A stretch of DNA of 64,000 nucleotides from Escallonia rubra (Eukaryota; Streptophyta; Magnoliopsida; Escalloniales; Escalloniaceae). The stretch is taken from positions 62,001-126,000 of the forward strand of contig JAVXUO010001091.1 of the NCBI GenBank assembly GCA_033065855.1, given 5' to 3'. The notes beneath the pieces are model-generated. The model was not told the origin of the DNA and ran no database searches. It saw only the letters and a program-made list of their open reading frames with translations. The translations under genes and the position numbers were made by a program. Shown in pieces: positions 1 to 12,300 of the stretch; the stretch's first letter is position 1, and each line of letters begins with the position of its first letter.

Positions 1-683
1 AGATCCAGCTTCGATTGTTGGACCAAGATAGACGAGGGCCACGATCACGTAGAGGCAGAAAATAGATTCCATTGGTCGAGTATCACTCGATAAATAGGAT
101 CGGTACAAGGCTCTTGGGCATTCATCTTCTCATTTAAGCTGAAGAGATGGGGTTGCCCCATCCCTAGGCTGGTTTAGGATCAGCTGAGCGTGTAGAGAAG
201 ACGAGATTTGTGACTGTGATCTGTGAGGTAATATGTTAATTCTAGTTTAATATGTTAATTTTAGTTTAATTTCACTGATTTTATAGAGGTTTAGAATATA
301 TGTTTGGTTAATTTAATTTTAGTTTGATTTCAGTGATTATATAGAGATTTAAAAAAATCTCTATATAATATTATTTTAATATTAAAATACTATAAATTGT
401 TTTTGGTGAATTCGATATAATTTTTGCACCCCCTGAAAAAAAAAATTATGGTTCCGCCCCTGCTTGGATGACAAGGTATAACATGGAACAATCAGGGTTT
501 TCTTTGATAGTAATTTGATGTGACAAAAGAAACAATTAATGACAAATGTTGGTAGCAATTACTATTAGCAGTTCGCATTTGAGAGTAAGACCATATTTTC
601 TTCAATGAATTTTCCATGCTTCGAGTCTTTGATTAGCATTTTGTAATTAATTTACTTATTATGATTTAATTAAAATAATCATA
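1..683. other. AT-rich intergenic DNA, no gene seen
   Basis: No convincing reading frame, splice signal or element end was found. The stretch is AT-rich, with short near-repeats such as 'tatgttaatt' around 230-265, which suits decayed transposon or intergenic sequence. Confidence 0.5.
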
Positions 684-2113
684 CTAAAAAATTTGCAGGT
701 AAATATTACACGTACCCGTATGGTCCGGGTAAATGCGGGTTGGGCATTGTTATACCAGCGAGTTAGTTTTACTCGGGGTTTTAACTTTTAATCTCTTTCA
801 TGGTCAACAACAACTCCAAGCCTTCAGATAGTATCCTCGGTCGCCCTACTAGATAGCCCAACGCCTTCTGCTAGTGTCCACCATTTCTTTTAGGTATGTG
901 ATTGTGTCTATTTTTAAATGTTGTGAGTTTGTGTCTGTGCGTGGGCCCATTTGTTACTCTGTTGTCATTCTAATGTGTGTGTGCGCGCATGTCTGTGTGT
1001 GTGCACGTCTCTTGGGTGGGTGGGTGCGCTTACTCTATGTGTGTGCATGTAGGCTCTGCGTGTGAGTGCGTCATTATGTGGGTTGTGTGACTGTGTATGG
1101 GTGCCTTTGTGTTGTGTTCGCGCATGCATGCTTAAGTTATCGTGTTGTGCATGTGCATCTGTTACTCAGTGTGTTGTCTATTTATTGTACTGGTGTGCAT
1201 CTGTGTGTGCGTTTGCGTCTGTTGTGTGGCTGTGTTTTTATTCTATGTATTTGTGTGTGTATTCAGAGGGTGTGACTGTGTCATTTTGTCAGTTGTGTAA
1301 CTTGTGAGTGTGATCGTGTATATTGTTCATTCTGTGTTTTGTACTGTTATTTTCTTGTGTGGCTTAGGCTGGGGTTATCTGTGGGTATACCCGGCCCAAG
1401 GTGAATTTTGGGGCATGGGTCTAAGAAAATGCTATTATAAAATTCAAGGTAATTTTTACATGTACCCACGATGGTTTACCCGCAAGTACCTGTTTGCTAG
1501 GTCTAAATTGCTTCAACATAGATGCATTTCATGCAACAATGCGATCAGTTATCCATTGCTCTTACATTTGCTTCTTAAGCGCCTTCCAAACTTTTCGGAG
1601 CAGAAAAAGGAGAATTGAACCAATTTTTCTGCCTTATATACTCGTGGATACTTGAACCATGTCCGCCGCAACATTGTTGACTAGTTGCTCGCAAATGGAT
1701 TGCAAACTAAGTTTGTTTTTTGGCTTTTGATGTAATCATGAGAATTGCATTAATGGTAAGAGTTTTCGATCATGACAAAACTACAACCCAATTAAAGGCG
1801 ACATATATTACTATTACAAATCCAAACTAAAACCCATTACAAAATCAAAGCTCATTACAAACAAAAACAATCAGCAACTCTACCCAACTACAACTTAGAT
1901 TAACTTGCTGTGAAAGGCTAAAATTATGGTTAGATTTACAGGCTGCAGTTGTAAGAAATGTTGTTGACTAAATTGATTGGATGAAGATGGACAAGATGAG
2001 ATAAAAGGATACATAACATAAACGTGGATCAAACCGTCCACAAGTAATAACGACGATGTTTCAACGTCACTGTATGGTGGAATCAACAAAAAAGGGGATG
2101 ATAGAATCTAAAA
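684..2113. repeat. Dispersed repeat, copy 1 (unclassified transposon-like)
   Basis: This stretch is closely similar to 12397-15125. Both start near 'aaaaaatttgcaggtaa', both run through a block of alternating GT/TGTG sequence (about 950-1310), a conserved block with 'aaaatgctat' (about 1420), and both end near 'gatagaatctaaaacc'. Copy 1 carries roughly 200 bp (about 1860-2060) that copy 2 lacks. Short GGGTA/TACCC motifs lie in opposite orientations near both ends, which suggests a DNA transposon, but no clear terminal inverted repeat or target duplication could be fixed. Cys/Val-rich open frames inside come from the TG repeats and are not genes. Confidence 0.75.
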
Positions 2114-2284
2114 CCCGCTCAAAATCCGACGCCGCCGCCATCACCACCGACTTCACCACGGCTACCAGCACCCCGGTGCACTACGGCCACCACCCAGGCG
2201 CACGATAACCGTCACCCGGCACCACCACCGGCAGATGTACGCCGCACAACCACTACACTACCATCCCGCCGCACCGAATTGAAG
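2114..2284 (+). other. PIGY: Possible 5' untranslated first exon of PIGY
   Basis: A GC-rich island, unusual for its surroundings, ends at 'ttgaag' followed by a GT donor (gtaaaa at 2285). The next good acceptor (tttgcag, ending 6287) lies just before the PIGY coding exon. A leader exon here with a ~4 kb leader intron is plausible but inferred. The GC-rich stretch could instead belong to the neighbouring repeat. Confidence 0.35.
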
Positions 2285-5200
2285 GTAAAATCAAACGGGT
2301 GCCAAGTGTTTATGTTCGATTTAGGCTTGAAATCAACTGTTAATGTTGTTATGCGCTTCTTCTTCTTCTTTGTGCTTCTCTATTATGTTTCTCTCCTGTG
2401 CTAGTTCTTCTTCTCCTTCTCTCATGTACCACACGGTGATAAAGATATTTTTCAGTTGTTATGTACGTACTACCGTTCAATTACAATTCTTGAAAACATG
2501 GAAAACTCAAAATGAGATGGTTTTCAGTTGAATTCTATTCTTTGCTTTATAAGATTGTGGAATGTTGATTGTTGGAAACTCTGAAGTAGATTTATGTTGA
2601 GATGTGATACATATTTAATTAGCGATGCATCTTATCAGAACACACAGAATAGATTTCATAGTGTTCCCACTGTAAAAGAAATCTGCTTTCACAGAAGTGC
2701 CATCTCCCCCGTGTCTCGACCATGGTTGGTGTAGGTCTGGGCACTACAGAGCATTCTAAATAGTCTATCCACAATCCATGAGATTTTTTAGAAAACTCAT
2801 CCGCTCTCATACTTGAGATCCTCATCCTATTCCTTTTCATAAGCCATCCTAACTTCTTTGTTTGCCGCCCCCATGATGCCAATATTTCAGAAGACCCCAG
2901 GAGAGCATTTTTCTAAACCCCATGGTGCCAAAAACCATCTCCCAAGCAAGCAGTGGGTGACACACCCCCAATCCGAGTTCTTTCTTCCACCCATACTGCC
3001 GCACAAGGAATCTCATGCTGATTTAACCAAACAAAATTTTCTGATGAAAGGTAAATCAGGCTTAAAGATAAAGAGTTAAAGGGCCAAAGGCGTCCTCGAT
3101 TCTTTGCTTTTTTTTATATTTATATCTTGACCGTTGCATTTCTGTTAACCCCTCTTCAATTGAGATATGAGACATGCATGGGCTCTTGGTTATTTTTGGA
3201 AATGTGCTTCTTATTTTGAGTGTAGCAGTTGAGTTGCACCGCGTCCAATCATGATAGTGCTACTTGTAACACTACAGGTAGGGACTCAAACTTGACTTGG
3301 TAGCAAATGCAATCTCATTACTAGTCCCTGTTTGGTTTATGTTGTCCTACAATGTATATGGATAGTTGGATTGAGCTACTTCTTAAGTCTGTAATGTTGA
3401 GGTATCGGACCATCCCCGGAGCCTTTACTTTTCAAGGATGGAAATCTGTGTCCTTCGTTGTAAATGGTGTGAAAAAACATATTTCGTGGTTCATGGCGTC
3501 CTCGATCTTTGGTTGTTACGGGTTTGCTTAGTGAGCTAGCATTATAGATGAACTAGAAGCCGAATTCTAAATAAAGCACAGGCTTTTTCTTTTCCTTTGT
3601 TTTCCCACTCTGAGACTGCTTTTGTTTTCTGTTTTTCGAAACTGGCATTGATTCCCTTTTGTGCATGAAAACGGTTTATCTAACACGTTGAATCTTTAGG
3701 GAAAAACTATACACTTTTAAGATAATTTTGTTAACAATACGTGTTTTGCAGCTATGCTACAATTACAATATACATTGTGTACTTGTATAGCCCAGGAACA
3801 CTCTATTGTAATGTCACCATCGATCCTGACTTCATATTATTCGCTTTTGCTATGTCAAAGGCTAAGCTTTAGTTTTTCGTGAATTGTTTCTGATCTGTCT
3901 GTCTACTTCCATTATCTCTATTTTTCATTGATATTATGGCATTTACGTTCATGTATACGAAAAGATAGAATGCAAACAATATCCTTTTAAGAATTCTGAA
4001 CGAATTTTGATGATTGTAGTTTGAGTTACTGATGGGTTAGGGCTTATTGCCTGGCTCTTCCAATGTGCATAACTCATTGAAAATAGGATCGCAGTTGGCT
4101 TGATAGCTCCATTCTTGTGAACTTTTTATGTTTTTCATTGTTGTTGAAAGTGAAAGTGGATTTCGGTTGACTGGGTTGTTTAAGAGAAAGATATTCGCGT
4201 GGTGATTTTTCACTTGGGAACAAAGCAATACTTCTAAAAGTTGGACATTATTAGCGAATGTGGTAATGGACTGCTTAATATACATTACATTAATGCCCTA
4301 CAATCGTGCTTTAAAATGATGTTTCTGTACATTAGCCATTCATACGGTGCTTATGCTATATCTGGTATTGACAAATGCTAAGTTGTTAAGATAACACTGC
4401 TAACATTTTCGCATGTCATTTTTGGCGCAAGCTACTTCATCGAATTTCAATTTCATGGAGGTCAAAATAGTCCTGGTAAAATATTACACTTTGGTGTAAA
4501 GTACTAATGTAAATATATCAATTTGGCCTGCCTTAACTTGAAAAAAATGATTAGGCATCTAACATTTTTTTTGTTTTTATCCTTTAGATTGTAACTTCTA
4601 TTGCTGCATTAAGAGAGATCATTTTGTTTCTTCTGATAGGGTTTTGATAACTCTACATTGTAGCATCCCACATCATTTTGGATTCGTTTTGTACATTTTG
4701 ATTTATAACATAATATTTAGTACCTCTTCCTCCTACTTTAGTTCTAGTTTAGGAAATTTTCAGGTTTGGACGCATGCAGCGTAAGGGATTTGGTTTTTGT
4801 TTTGATCTTTCAAGTATTAGGTTTTAAACTTGTTGAAGAGCATGATATCATTTCCTGTATTACTTTTGGTTACTTGTTTACTTGACAAATATTTAGCTGC
4901 GGCTCGCAATTTTTATGTTATCTTGAATAATCAATATGTAGAGATTGAACAATGACTGGCTGAATCATCATTCTTGAGTTTGAACTTTCCATTATATATT
5001 AATTGGTTAAAATAACTCATATTATCTCTTTATATTAGTCAACAGTCATGTGCAACGCATGTGCTTTACAACCAGTGATGTTTAGATCCTAGAATGAAAA
5101 CCTCATTTCATCTATTGATCTATAATCTGTGCTATTGTTAAGCAAGAAGCTTTCTTAGGTGAGCTCTAATGCCAAAGCACATTTGGTTTCTGCCAAAGCA

Positions 5201-6287
5201 AGGTACTGTTGCTGTATCACGAGGAACAGCTAGTCAAAAGCAGAAATTGCTCTAGCAAAAGCAATTTTTACTTTGACAGTAGCGTTATACTTCCAACTTT
5301 AGTGATTCTCCTTCATTTAACGTGTTAAAGTCAGACACCAGTCATCTTAGAAAACAATATACATGACAACAATTAAGTACCATCGTAACATCCTGCACAA
5401 ACCCATGGGCTTCGTATATCTTCTCGCCCACGATCCCTCCTTTTAGTTATGCTAGTTTCTTATTTTCAGCAGAATTGAGGCCTTCATGGAGTTGCAATAA
5501 TTTTCTTAATAGGAATTGTTATGTGAAGAATTTTTCAGGTGTATTGGTTCTAACAATTAGTTTTCATGCTTAGAATTTACAAATTTATAGGGGAATTGTG
5601 ATCGTCCATTGTTGTAACGGACCTTTTTAACATTGGCACACAGTAATGAAGGCCATCTATATTCGATTTTGGATTGAATACTAAATGCTGTTCTATGACC
5701 AATAACAAGTGGCTAGTTCCGTCTTACGCTGACTTTTGTCGGCATTTAGGCGAACTTCAGTGCTTGAGTCTTTTTCAATTTGTTAGAATTCAAACTCGTT
5801 TTGTTAAGCTCCCTCCATTGAATTTCCCCCCTTGACTTTTTTGCAAATTCATATCATAGATTTATTACATGCAAACATTGACTTTACTCATTATTTTCTA
5901 TTTTCACCTTCGCTTGACTTACCAAATAATACGTATTTAATCAGTGATTGCTATTTGAGTTCAATTCAAAGTTTACTTGTGCTAAACCTATGCTAGGTTT
6001 CGGAAAAAGTCAAATGGAAATGTTTATGAAAGCGAGTATTATTTAAGGGTTTGCTTTGTTAACGCATGGTTATTGGTGGTGAAAAAAGTGATTTGTTAGT
6101 TCTTATGAAGTACTAGGAGGATACAATGTGGCATACCCAAGTGATCCTGTACTCCTAGTATGTATTGGCTTAGGGGATTATGTTTTGGGATGTAAGAGAC
6201 TGAGATGTTTTTGTGTTGCTAAGTGAACATTCAATTTGGTGCGTTAGAGGAATGAAATCTTGATGAGCTGTTTGATCTCATTTGCAG
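2285..6287 (+). other. Putative leader intron of PIGY, no coding content
   Basis: AT-rich DNA with no frame that looks coding. The short minus frame at 2619-2882 shows no recognisable domain. A Helitron 5'-end-like sequence lies at 5025. Around 5160-5300 there is a short diverged repetitive patch ('gccaaagca' twice) of MITE type without clear ends. Confidence 0.4.
5025..5075 (+). mobile_element. Possible Helitron 5' end
   Basis: The sequence begins TCTCTTTATATTAG directly after an A, the usual Helitron 5' context, and is followed by a GTGCAACGCATGTGC motif that resembles the hairpin region of the 3' end at 7228-7254. If both ends belong to one element it would be about 2.2 kb and would enclose the first PIGY coding exon, which is hard to reconcile with normal splicing to the exon at 9473. 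They may belong to separate insertions. Confidence 0.25.
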
Positions 6288-6290
6288 GCA

Positions 6291-6346
6291 ATGCTGGATG
6301 CTGGTGAGGGATAATGCATAAATGCATTCTGGGGTGTGGTAGATAA
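6291..6346 (+). promoter_or_regulatory. Three upstream ORFs in the PIGY leader
   Basis: Three short ATG-initiated frames precede the PIGY start within 75 bases: 6291-6314 (7 codons plus stop), 6314-6346 (10 codons plus stop) and 6322-6342 (6 codons plus stop). The first and second share the base pattern TAATG, so the stop of one overlaps the start of the next. Such a cluster usually lowers translation of the main frame or makes it depend on reinitiation. That effect is inferred; the frames themselves are seen in the sequence. Confidence 0.6.
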
Positions 6347-6365
6347 AAGGACGGGAGTACAAGAC

Positions 6366-9300
6366 ATGCGGGCTATTTCTCAGCGGGTAGTTTCAAATGG
6401 AGAAGTGTTCTGGGGCTGGTTCTTTTTGATATTTGGGTCGACTTCCTTTCTGGCTTTCTTCTATGCTGCAATTTTATCGAAATTACTTCCACGATCAAAC
6501 CATGCAATCATATCTGCCATACAAGATGACAGGTTTAGTTTCTTTCTACTAAAGTTTCACCGCTATGTATATTATCAAATGTCTTCGACATTGGTGGAAC
6601 CTAACTGTAGCTTGAGAGGGTTTGTAATGATGTGTCATCATCCGATGGTTGGCAAACGAAGTAGTTAGAACTATTGAAGTAACTCCGTATAGTCTCCTTT
6701 GATGTGAGTGGGTTAGCTCGAATGAGTTACGTATTGAATCAATTTGGATAGCCAAAGTAGATTGGATATATTTGAGCTTGCTTATTTTTGCCCCAAGTTG
6801 AATATAGGTAGTGAAGAAAGAAGCACCTACAGAATCATCAAGGAAAACGCATAATGATGCCTCTGATAGGGAAAATGAGTTCATAATTCTTTGAAAGAAC
6901 TGGTATGAGCAATTAAGTTAGCCAAGACCTTCCAGCTCCAACGTTGTAGAATATTATAATATAGCTTTTACATTTGATGAGGGAAGATATATGCGGGACT
7001 GATATGCGGGACTGATGTATCACATCATTATATGTATTTCGATTTGGTTGGTATATTCTATGCCTTCCAAAACTCTAATCCTATTTTCTCGAATACTTAC
7101 AATTTTAAATAGAGCTTAATAGGTGTTAAATTTTGATTGGCCACAAAATGACCTCCAACCTTATGAATTCTAACCATCCAACCCCATGATCTCCCTTCTC
7201 CCCCTTCATAATTAACTACCTCCCTTACCGTGCTATGCACGGGCTTTTAGCTAGTGTAAATGAAACATTTTTGAAAAGGTTTTCAACAAGTATGTTCAAG
7301 GAAAGAGTTTGAATAGGACTTAGATGTTTGAAAAACTTATGTCTAGGAAACTTTTGAATTGGAAGAATTTCTTGACAAAAGTAGGTTGCTAAGAGGAGAG
7401 TAGGATCAATATATGTGAGCTTTCAGGATTTAGGAAAATTGCTCCTCAAATGGAATTTGTTGTGTGTATTATTTGTTCAGACTGAGCATGACACGGGCAT
7501 GTTTGTGAACTGAATGTGGGCATTGTGGCCCTGGGATTTTCGGACGCGAGCATGTAGAATTGTTGGCGAGATCATTATATATTATCTCGTGAGATTGTGT
7601 ATGACGTTTTTATTCATATAAGGTTATCGGCATGCTTGTGTGCTTACGGACAAAGAACAGAAATGCCTTCTTGTAAGAGTATGGTGGCCACAAAGCAAGA
7701 ATAGTGCTAGATGAAGCCTCATGGTCATTCTGTTGCGGCACAAAAAGGTGGGGGCGTGACATTAAGGCACAGCTATGGTGCTGTAGTGATGTTAGGTCCA
7801 CATTGAGGGTTCATAAGAAGCTTCAATACTTGAAACTTATATAGAATGTAGGATCGATGGAGAGAGTTTGAACTACTGCTTTTTGTTTCATGTTTTGTCT
7901 ACTTCCGTTGTTTTGTCTACTTCCATTTTCCTATCATCTAGGAGAGCTTGTGAAACACCACACATTAAAGATTCGTGGCACATTGAGCCACTTCCTTTAC
8001 CCACCAAAAAGAAAACCACGACTTGGGTTTTACTTATTTGGTTTCATTTTGTGGTACAGGTGAAATGGAAAAGTAGACTTGATAGGCATCAGTGTCTTAT
8101 CATTTACAATTTTTAAAGATCAGCTAGTTATGAAGATAGAATTGCCGTCTATGCATGTACTGCTCGACAGGTTTACTAATTGATAAGACAATATCTCTAC
8201 TTTTAACTTTTAATTCACTCACTATCTTAGGATAGATTGGCATATGAAATTTCAGTTTGAGCTCCTTAAACCATAAACAATCAACTTGATTTTGTTTTGT
8301 TTTGTGGTCATGTTGGAATGTATGTATACTGCCAAGTCAATGTAATGACAAAGTCTACGGCCCCACCGTAGGGCAATGCCTCCCTTAAAAAGGCTTAGCT
8401 GGTTTGGGTTTTTCAACTGGCTTATATATGGAATGAGTATATACCATGGGCCAAGATTTGGGTATATGGAATGAGTATATACCATGGGCCAAGATTTGGG
8501 TTTCTCAACTGGCTTATTTATCTGGTTTAGTTTGTGAAACAACTAAATTGCCAAAAAAAAGTCCCGTTTCAGCTAGGCTTTGGTTTAAAAATGTTCACAA
8601 TGGTTAAAGATCGTGTAGTGTGGAAAGTAGTGCCCTCTAGTTTCAGTCAACGATGATGATTAGTTGACTAGAATAAGGATAGTTTTTTGTCATGCATGCA
8701 CTGCTCTGGTTGCCAAGTTCATTCCTCGACTTTGTTTTAACTTTAAAGTCTGGCAATATTCCAAGATAGGTTTGCATATGGCATCTCAATCCCAGCTCCT
8801 CAAGCCATAAACAATCAGCTTCAGTTTGTGTAGTGGTCATATTAGCTTTACATGAACCTATGTTACACGAACCTATGTTACACGGACTCTTCAAAATGCA
8901 CGAAGTATTCGTGTATGACACTCGGACATGGGTATGGAATGTATTCAACACATCAACTAGGATATGCTACTAACATACTATCTTATAGTTTTCTCTTAGT
9001 ATTGCTTTATGATGAGATAAGTATTCAATCAACACAATTTTGTATCACGTAAATTACCGTTTTACCTTTAGAACAACTAAAAAGTAATAGTAAGTCTGAA
9101 TCTTTTGTCGTTCCCCGTGCCTTGGTTTTTTAAAGTTAGACGAATTTGATGCTTGGACACATCCTACCCGGACACTCGTACCAAGTCCATCTAACATAGA
9201 CAGGGACGAGTATATAGCTTACTTTCACGTTTTGTATAGACTAGGATCTTTTGCTGTACAGTACCTCTGCTGTAGTTGAAAAATGTCGCTTCATGATCTT

Positions 9301-9566
9301 TAAGAACATCGACAAGACAGATTTAGTGGCAAACTTTTGTTGTTAAAGCTGTTACAACAGCGATTCTGTACAGTAGAGGATCTTTGTCCTTTGGATTATG
9401 ATGTTTCCAACATTGATGCATTGGACAACTGCATATTTTTGTTTCTCTGACCTGGATTTTCTTCTGATACAGGTATTATTGCTTCTTGGTGCCCTTGACA
9501 TTTCCTATCCTTGTTGTTGCTGTATATTTCCACTGGCTCAGCATGAAAGTGTTCAAGCATGCGTGA
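6366..9566 (+). CDS. PIGY: PIG-Y-like subunit of GPI-GlcNAc transferase
   Basis: Two coding exons, 6366-6532 and 9473-9566, give 86 residues. Splicing is phase-matched: donor AG|GTTTAG and acceptor cag|G restore an Arg codon. Residues ~14-40 form a membrane segment (EVFWGWFFLIFGSTSFLAFF), a conserved loop follows (SKLLP...SAIQDDR), and a second segment ends in VYFHWLSMKVFKHA. The final Leu/Pro-rich segment followed by the WLSMK-FKH ending matches the PIG-Y family (the human protein ends WTWMGIKLFRHN). PIG-Y is the smallest subunit of the ER complex that adds GlcNAc to phosphatidylinositol, the first step of GPI-anchor synthesis. The ATG at 6366 was chosen as the first ATG in the frame; three short upstream ORFs precede it. 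The intron (6533-9472) contains a Helitron end, short duplications and a MITE. The gene looks intact. Confidence 0.85.
7219..7254 (+). mobile_element. Helitron 3' terminus
   Basis: A 6-bp GC-rich stem (CCGTGC / GCACGG, 7228-7242, loop TAT) is followed eight bases later by the terminus CTAG (7251-7254) and then a T. A hairpin close to a CTRR end inserted before T is the standard Helitron 3' signature. It lies inside the PIGY intron. The matching 5' end is uncertain; a candidate lies at 5025. Confidence 0.55.
8190..8860. repeat. Local duplications inside PIGY intron
   Basis: Two similar ~100-bp blocks lie about 520 bp apart, around 8230-8320 and 8750-8850; both contain 'accataaacaatca' or a close variant, preceded by 'gcatatg'. 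Between them a 38-bp unit is repeated exactly in tandem (8425-8462 and 8463-8500), containing 'taccatgggccaagattt'. No coding content was seen. Confidence 0.7.
8868..9201. mobile_element. MITE-like element with inverted ends
   Basis: The left end reads 'cctatgttacacggact' and the right end, reverse-complemented, 'tctatgttagatggact', an imperfect 17-bp terminal inverted repeat. Inside are CACTCGGACA and CCCGGACACTCG motifs, also in inverted arrangement. 15 bases including the left end are duplicated just outside it (from about 8853). The element is ~330 bp, non-coding, and lies in the PIGY intron. Superfamily is not certain. Confidence 0.55.
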
Positions 9567-11050
9567 TCTTATCATTATGGGGTGAGGGGAGAGGGATTAT
9601 CAGGACCGTTAGAAGGGACATGTGTGACTAATGTTATATCTTCAATGTGTGAAGGTTAGCATGCTCATGTAGCGATTATTTCTGGAAAGGAAATTTTGAG
9701 ACATACCTTACTTATGGTGGATGTAAATTGCAGATTTAAGGGGAGACTCGAGTCGTATAAAGGTATATTTCAGAATCCCAGGCGTTGCACCTTGCTTAAT
9801 TTGCTGAGCTACAAAGAATTCCCATGTTTAAGACTTCGAAAAAGTTGTGAATACCGTGCAGCCTGATTCCAGTAGTTGGCATTGATTGGGTCAGAGTTGG
9901 TTAAAAGAGTTCTTTACCTAACCCATTTGTGAGTTGTCCGGGTCTGAGTCGAGGTGGATTGTTTCAGAAACACGAGAATAAACAGACCCCTCGGCCCAGC
10001 CTGAGAGAGTACATTTTACCACATCTTGCGCGATTGGGCTTTGCCCTTGCACCGAGGACACGGAGTGACCCACTGGTGTAAACCATTGTTTCCTCTAAGA
10101 GGAAACACTGGATTTCAGAAAGTTTACTCCATGTAACTCTTAACACGATTCAACTTTTTTTTTTGGTAGAAAAGCAGAATAGCATCGATAGTTTAAAGGT
10201 TTGGTCACCTTACGGTGAATATAGATGAACAGTTAATCGTGACATACAATGAGTTTCAAAAGGGACTTCCAACCTATCTATGCTACAAGAGATGTGCAAA
10301 GCCAAATATTTACACAAAATAAGTGCTCATGATACAAATGAATTCAGAGATCTTGTTGTAGCAAAAAGTCACGCACCTAGTCCTGATAGAGGGTAATGTG
10401 TGCATGGCAAACAAAATCAACTAGTGATCTGGATTCCTTGAACTGAGACGTGTGGCTTCGTAAAAAATGAACCTGTGAAAGTCTAATAGTACATAGTAGA
10501 AGTCATAAAAAAATAGGTACAGTGGTATCAGGGATGTCCTCCGTATCCAATAGCTGAGAAGCAGAAAATTGGAGTCGGTCAATATTTTAATATGCAACAC
10601 TTTGTTCTTTTTTGTCCGGTGAGAGGCAATTAGTAATACTTTGGAAATGTCAGTCAATTCATCTGATACAAGAAAAGATATCATCGCTGACCAACATCGA
10701 AGACCACTCTCTGTCAAGCAGTACAGTCATATGCTGGATTTAGATATGACCTTATTGAAGCAGACAACTATGATCACTGTGAGGGGTCTCAAAATTTCAC
10801 TGTTGCACTGGATGAGATTAGAATGAAGAGATATTGGGAGAGCAACTTTCAATTGCATGCTATTATTGGGAGAAGCTTTTTTTTTGGGGTGGGGGGGGGG
10901 GGGGGTGGGGGGGCATCGTCTTTACCAAGGATATTCTGGGTGAGAGATGCAATACTATCAATAGTACGGGAAGGCTGGAAAGGGGTTTATCTGAAAATAA
11001 GATTATTTCTATGAATTCAGATGCACCAAATGGTGGAGACGATCTGAATG
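9567..11050. other. PIGY 3' flank and intergenic DNA
   Basis: The first few hundred bases probably include the PIGY 3' UTR. No other coding exon was recognised; the minus frame at 10421-10717 has no familiar motif and no supporting splice sites. A poly-G tract interrupted by single T residues lies at 10886-10912. Confidence 0.4.
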
Positions 11051-12300
11051 TTTTTTTTTTTTCCAATATTGGTCACTGGCACCTTTGGTTTTGGAGCCAA
11101 GCTATTACGATTCCGTGAAGGAGCTTCAAATTTTGGTTATGTGTACCTACCAACCCCCCAAACCAGATTGGTCTAACTGTCGGGTAATCAAAGAGTAGAT
11201 GATCGATTGTTTCTGCGTGACTTTGGCATATGGGGTAGGAATATGAATTAGATATGTTGAGACGATGAAGATTGAAGTATAGAGGAAGCCTATTCCACAA
11301 TAATTTCCATAAGAAGAATACTAATTTTAAGGGAGTGGGTAGCGACCACACTTTTTTCCAAAGTCTTGAGTTAAAGGGAGGTCTAGATTGAAGGCCACGA
11401 AGTTTACGATCTTCGGAGTTGAGGTGATATAGCATGCAATAAGCTAAAGAGACGATGTAATCATCGTTCTTAGTTCCCTTCCAAACCTGAGTATCTTCAA
11501 TTGGGTGTGGTGAGATATGGATAGCTAGAATCTTGGTTGAGAGCTCGGTAGGGAATATAGAGTTCATTGATTGGGTGTTCCAGGCATTATTATGGATGAG
11601 ATCTTTGACTAGTGAAACTTGATGGTAGTCGTCATTTGAAACGACAAGGGGTTGGAACTCCTCACTAAGAGTCAAGTCGTCTTTCCAAATAGAGATCTTG
11701 GATCTAGTACCAACCTACCATCTAAGACTCCTTGTGATGACCTGGCGCCCCGCTAGAAATTCCACGCCAACCTTAAGAAAAATTTCCTTTTGTTTAGCAA
11801 TTTCTAAAGTTAGATCTGGTACAATATTTTCCCGTAAGAACTCTTGCTAGTAAGCTCTTAGGCTCCTTGAGTATCCTCCAGCTGGTTTTAGCTAGAAGAG
11901 CTTGATTAGAAAGCCATATGTCCTTGAACCCTATTCCACCCGTATATTTAGGAACACATAAAGCATTCCGATTAATCTAATGCACTGAGTTTGTACGATC
12001 AAACCTTGCCCACCAGAATTTACACAGGAGCGAGTTAATTGATTTACTGATAAGTTTTAGGAACATACAGAACTGTAAGTGGTAGTTGAGCAGTGATGAC
12101 AACACATAATAGATAAGGGTTGCTCTGCCAGCCTTGTTCAGAAGGACACCTTTCCACCTTACATATATCGTCTGGATTCACCTTTGGTTGCATACATATC
12201 CTTATTCTTTGTAAATCTACATAGATGTTCTGCCAGTCTCATGATCTACAAAAGCTTTAAGAATCGTTACAAGCGGGTCCTTTTTTCTTTAACGGCATCC
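11051..12300 (-). mobile_element. 5'-truncated L1-type LINE, 3' part
   Basis: The minus frame 11073-11675 encodes about 200 residues typical of the end of a plant L1 ORF2: the LWKKVWSLPTPLKLVFFLWKL block, then NRLP and a zf-RVT-like region (PICQSHAETIDHLLFDY). The zinc-finger pattern is imperfect, Tyr standing where a Cys is usual. Upstream on the same strand (about 11700-12300) a decayed reverse-transcriptase tail can be read in pieces with many stops, including a QALL-AK--WRIL-type stretch. After the stop at 11073 the strand runs into an A-tract (11051-11062 as T on the plus strand), the expected LINE tail. The 5' end was lost or never copied. Confidence 0.75.

Noticed and set aside
874-1307. 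Cys/Val-rich ORFs (and the equivalents at 12608-13092)
   Set aside because: Produced by TG/GTGT simple sequence in the two copies of the dispersed repeat; not conserved as protein between the copies.
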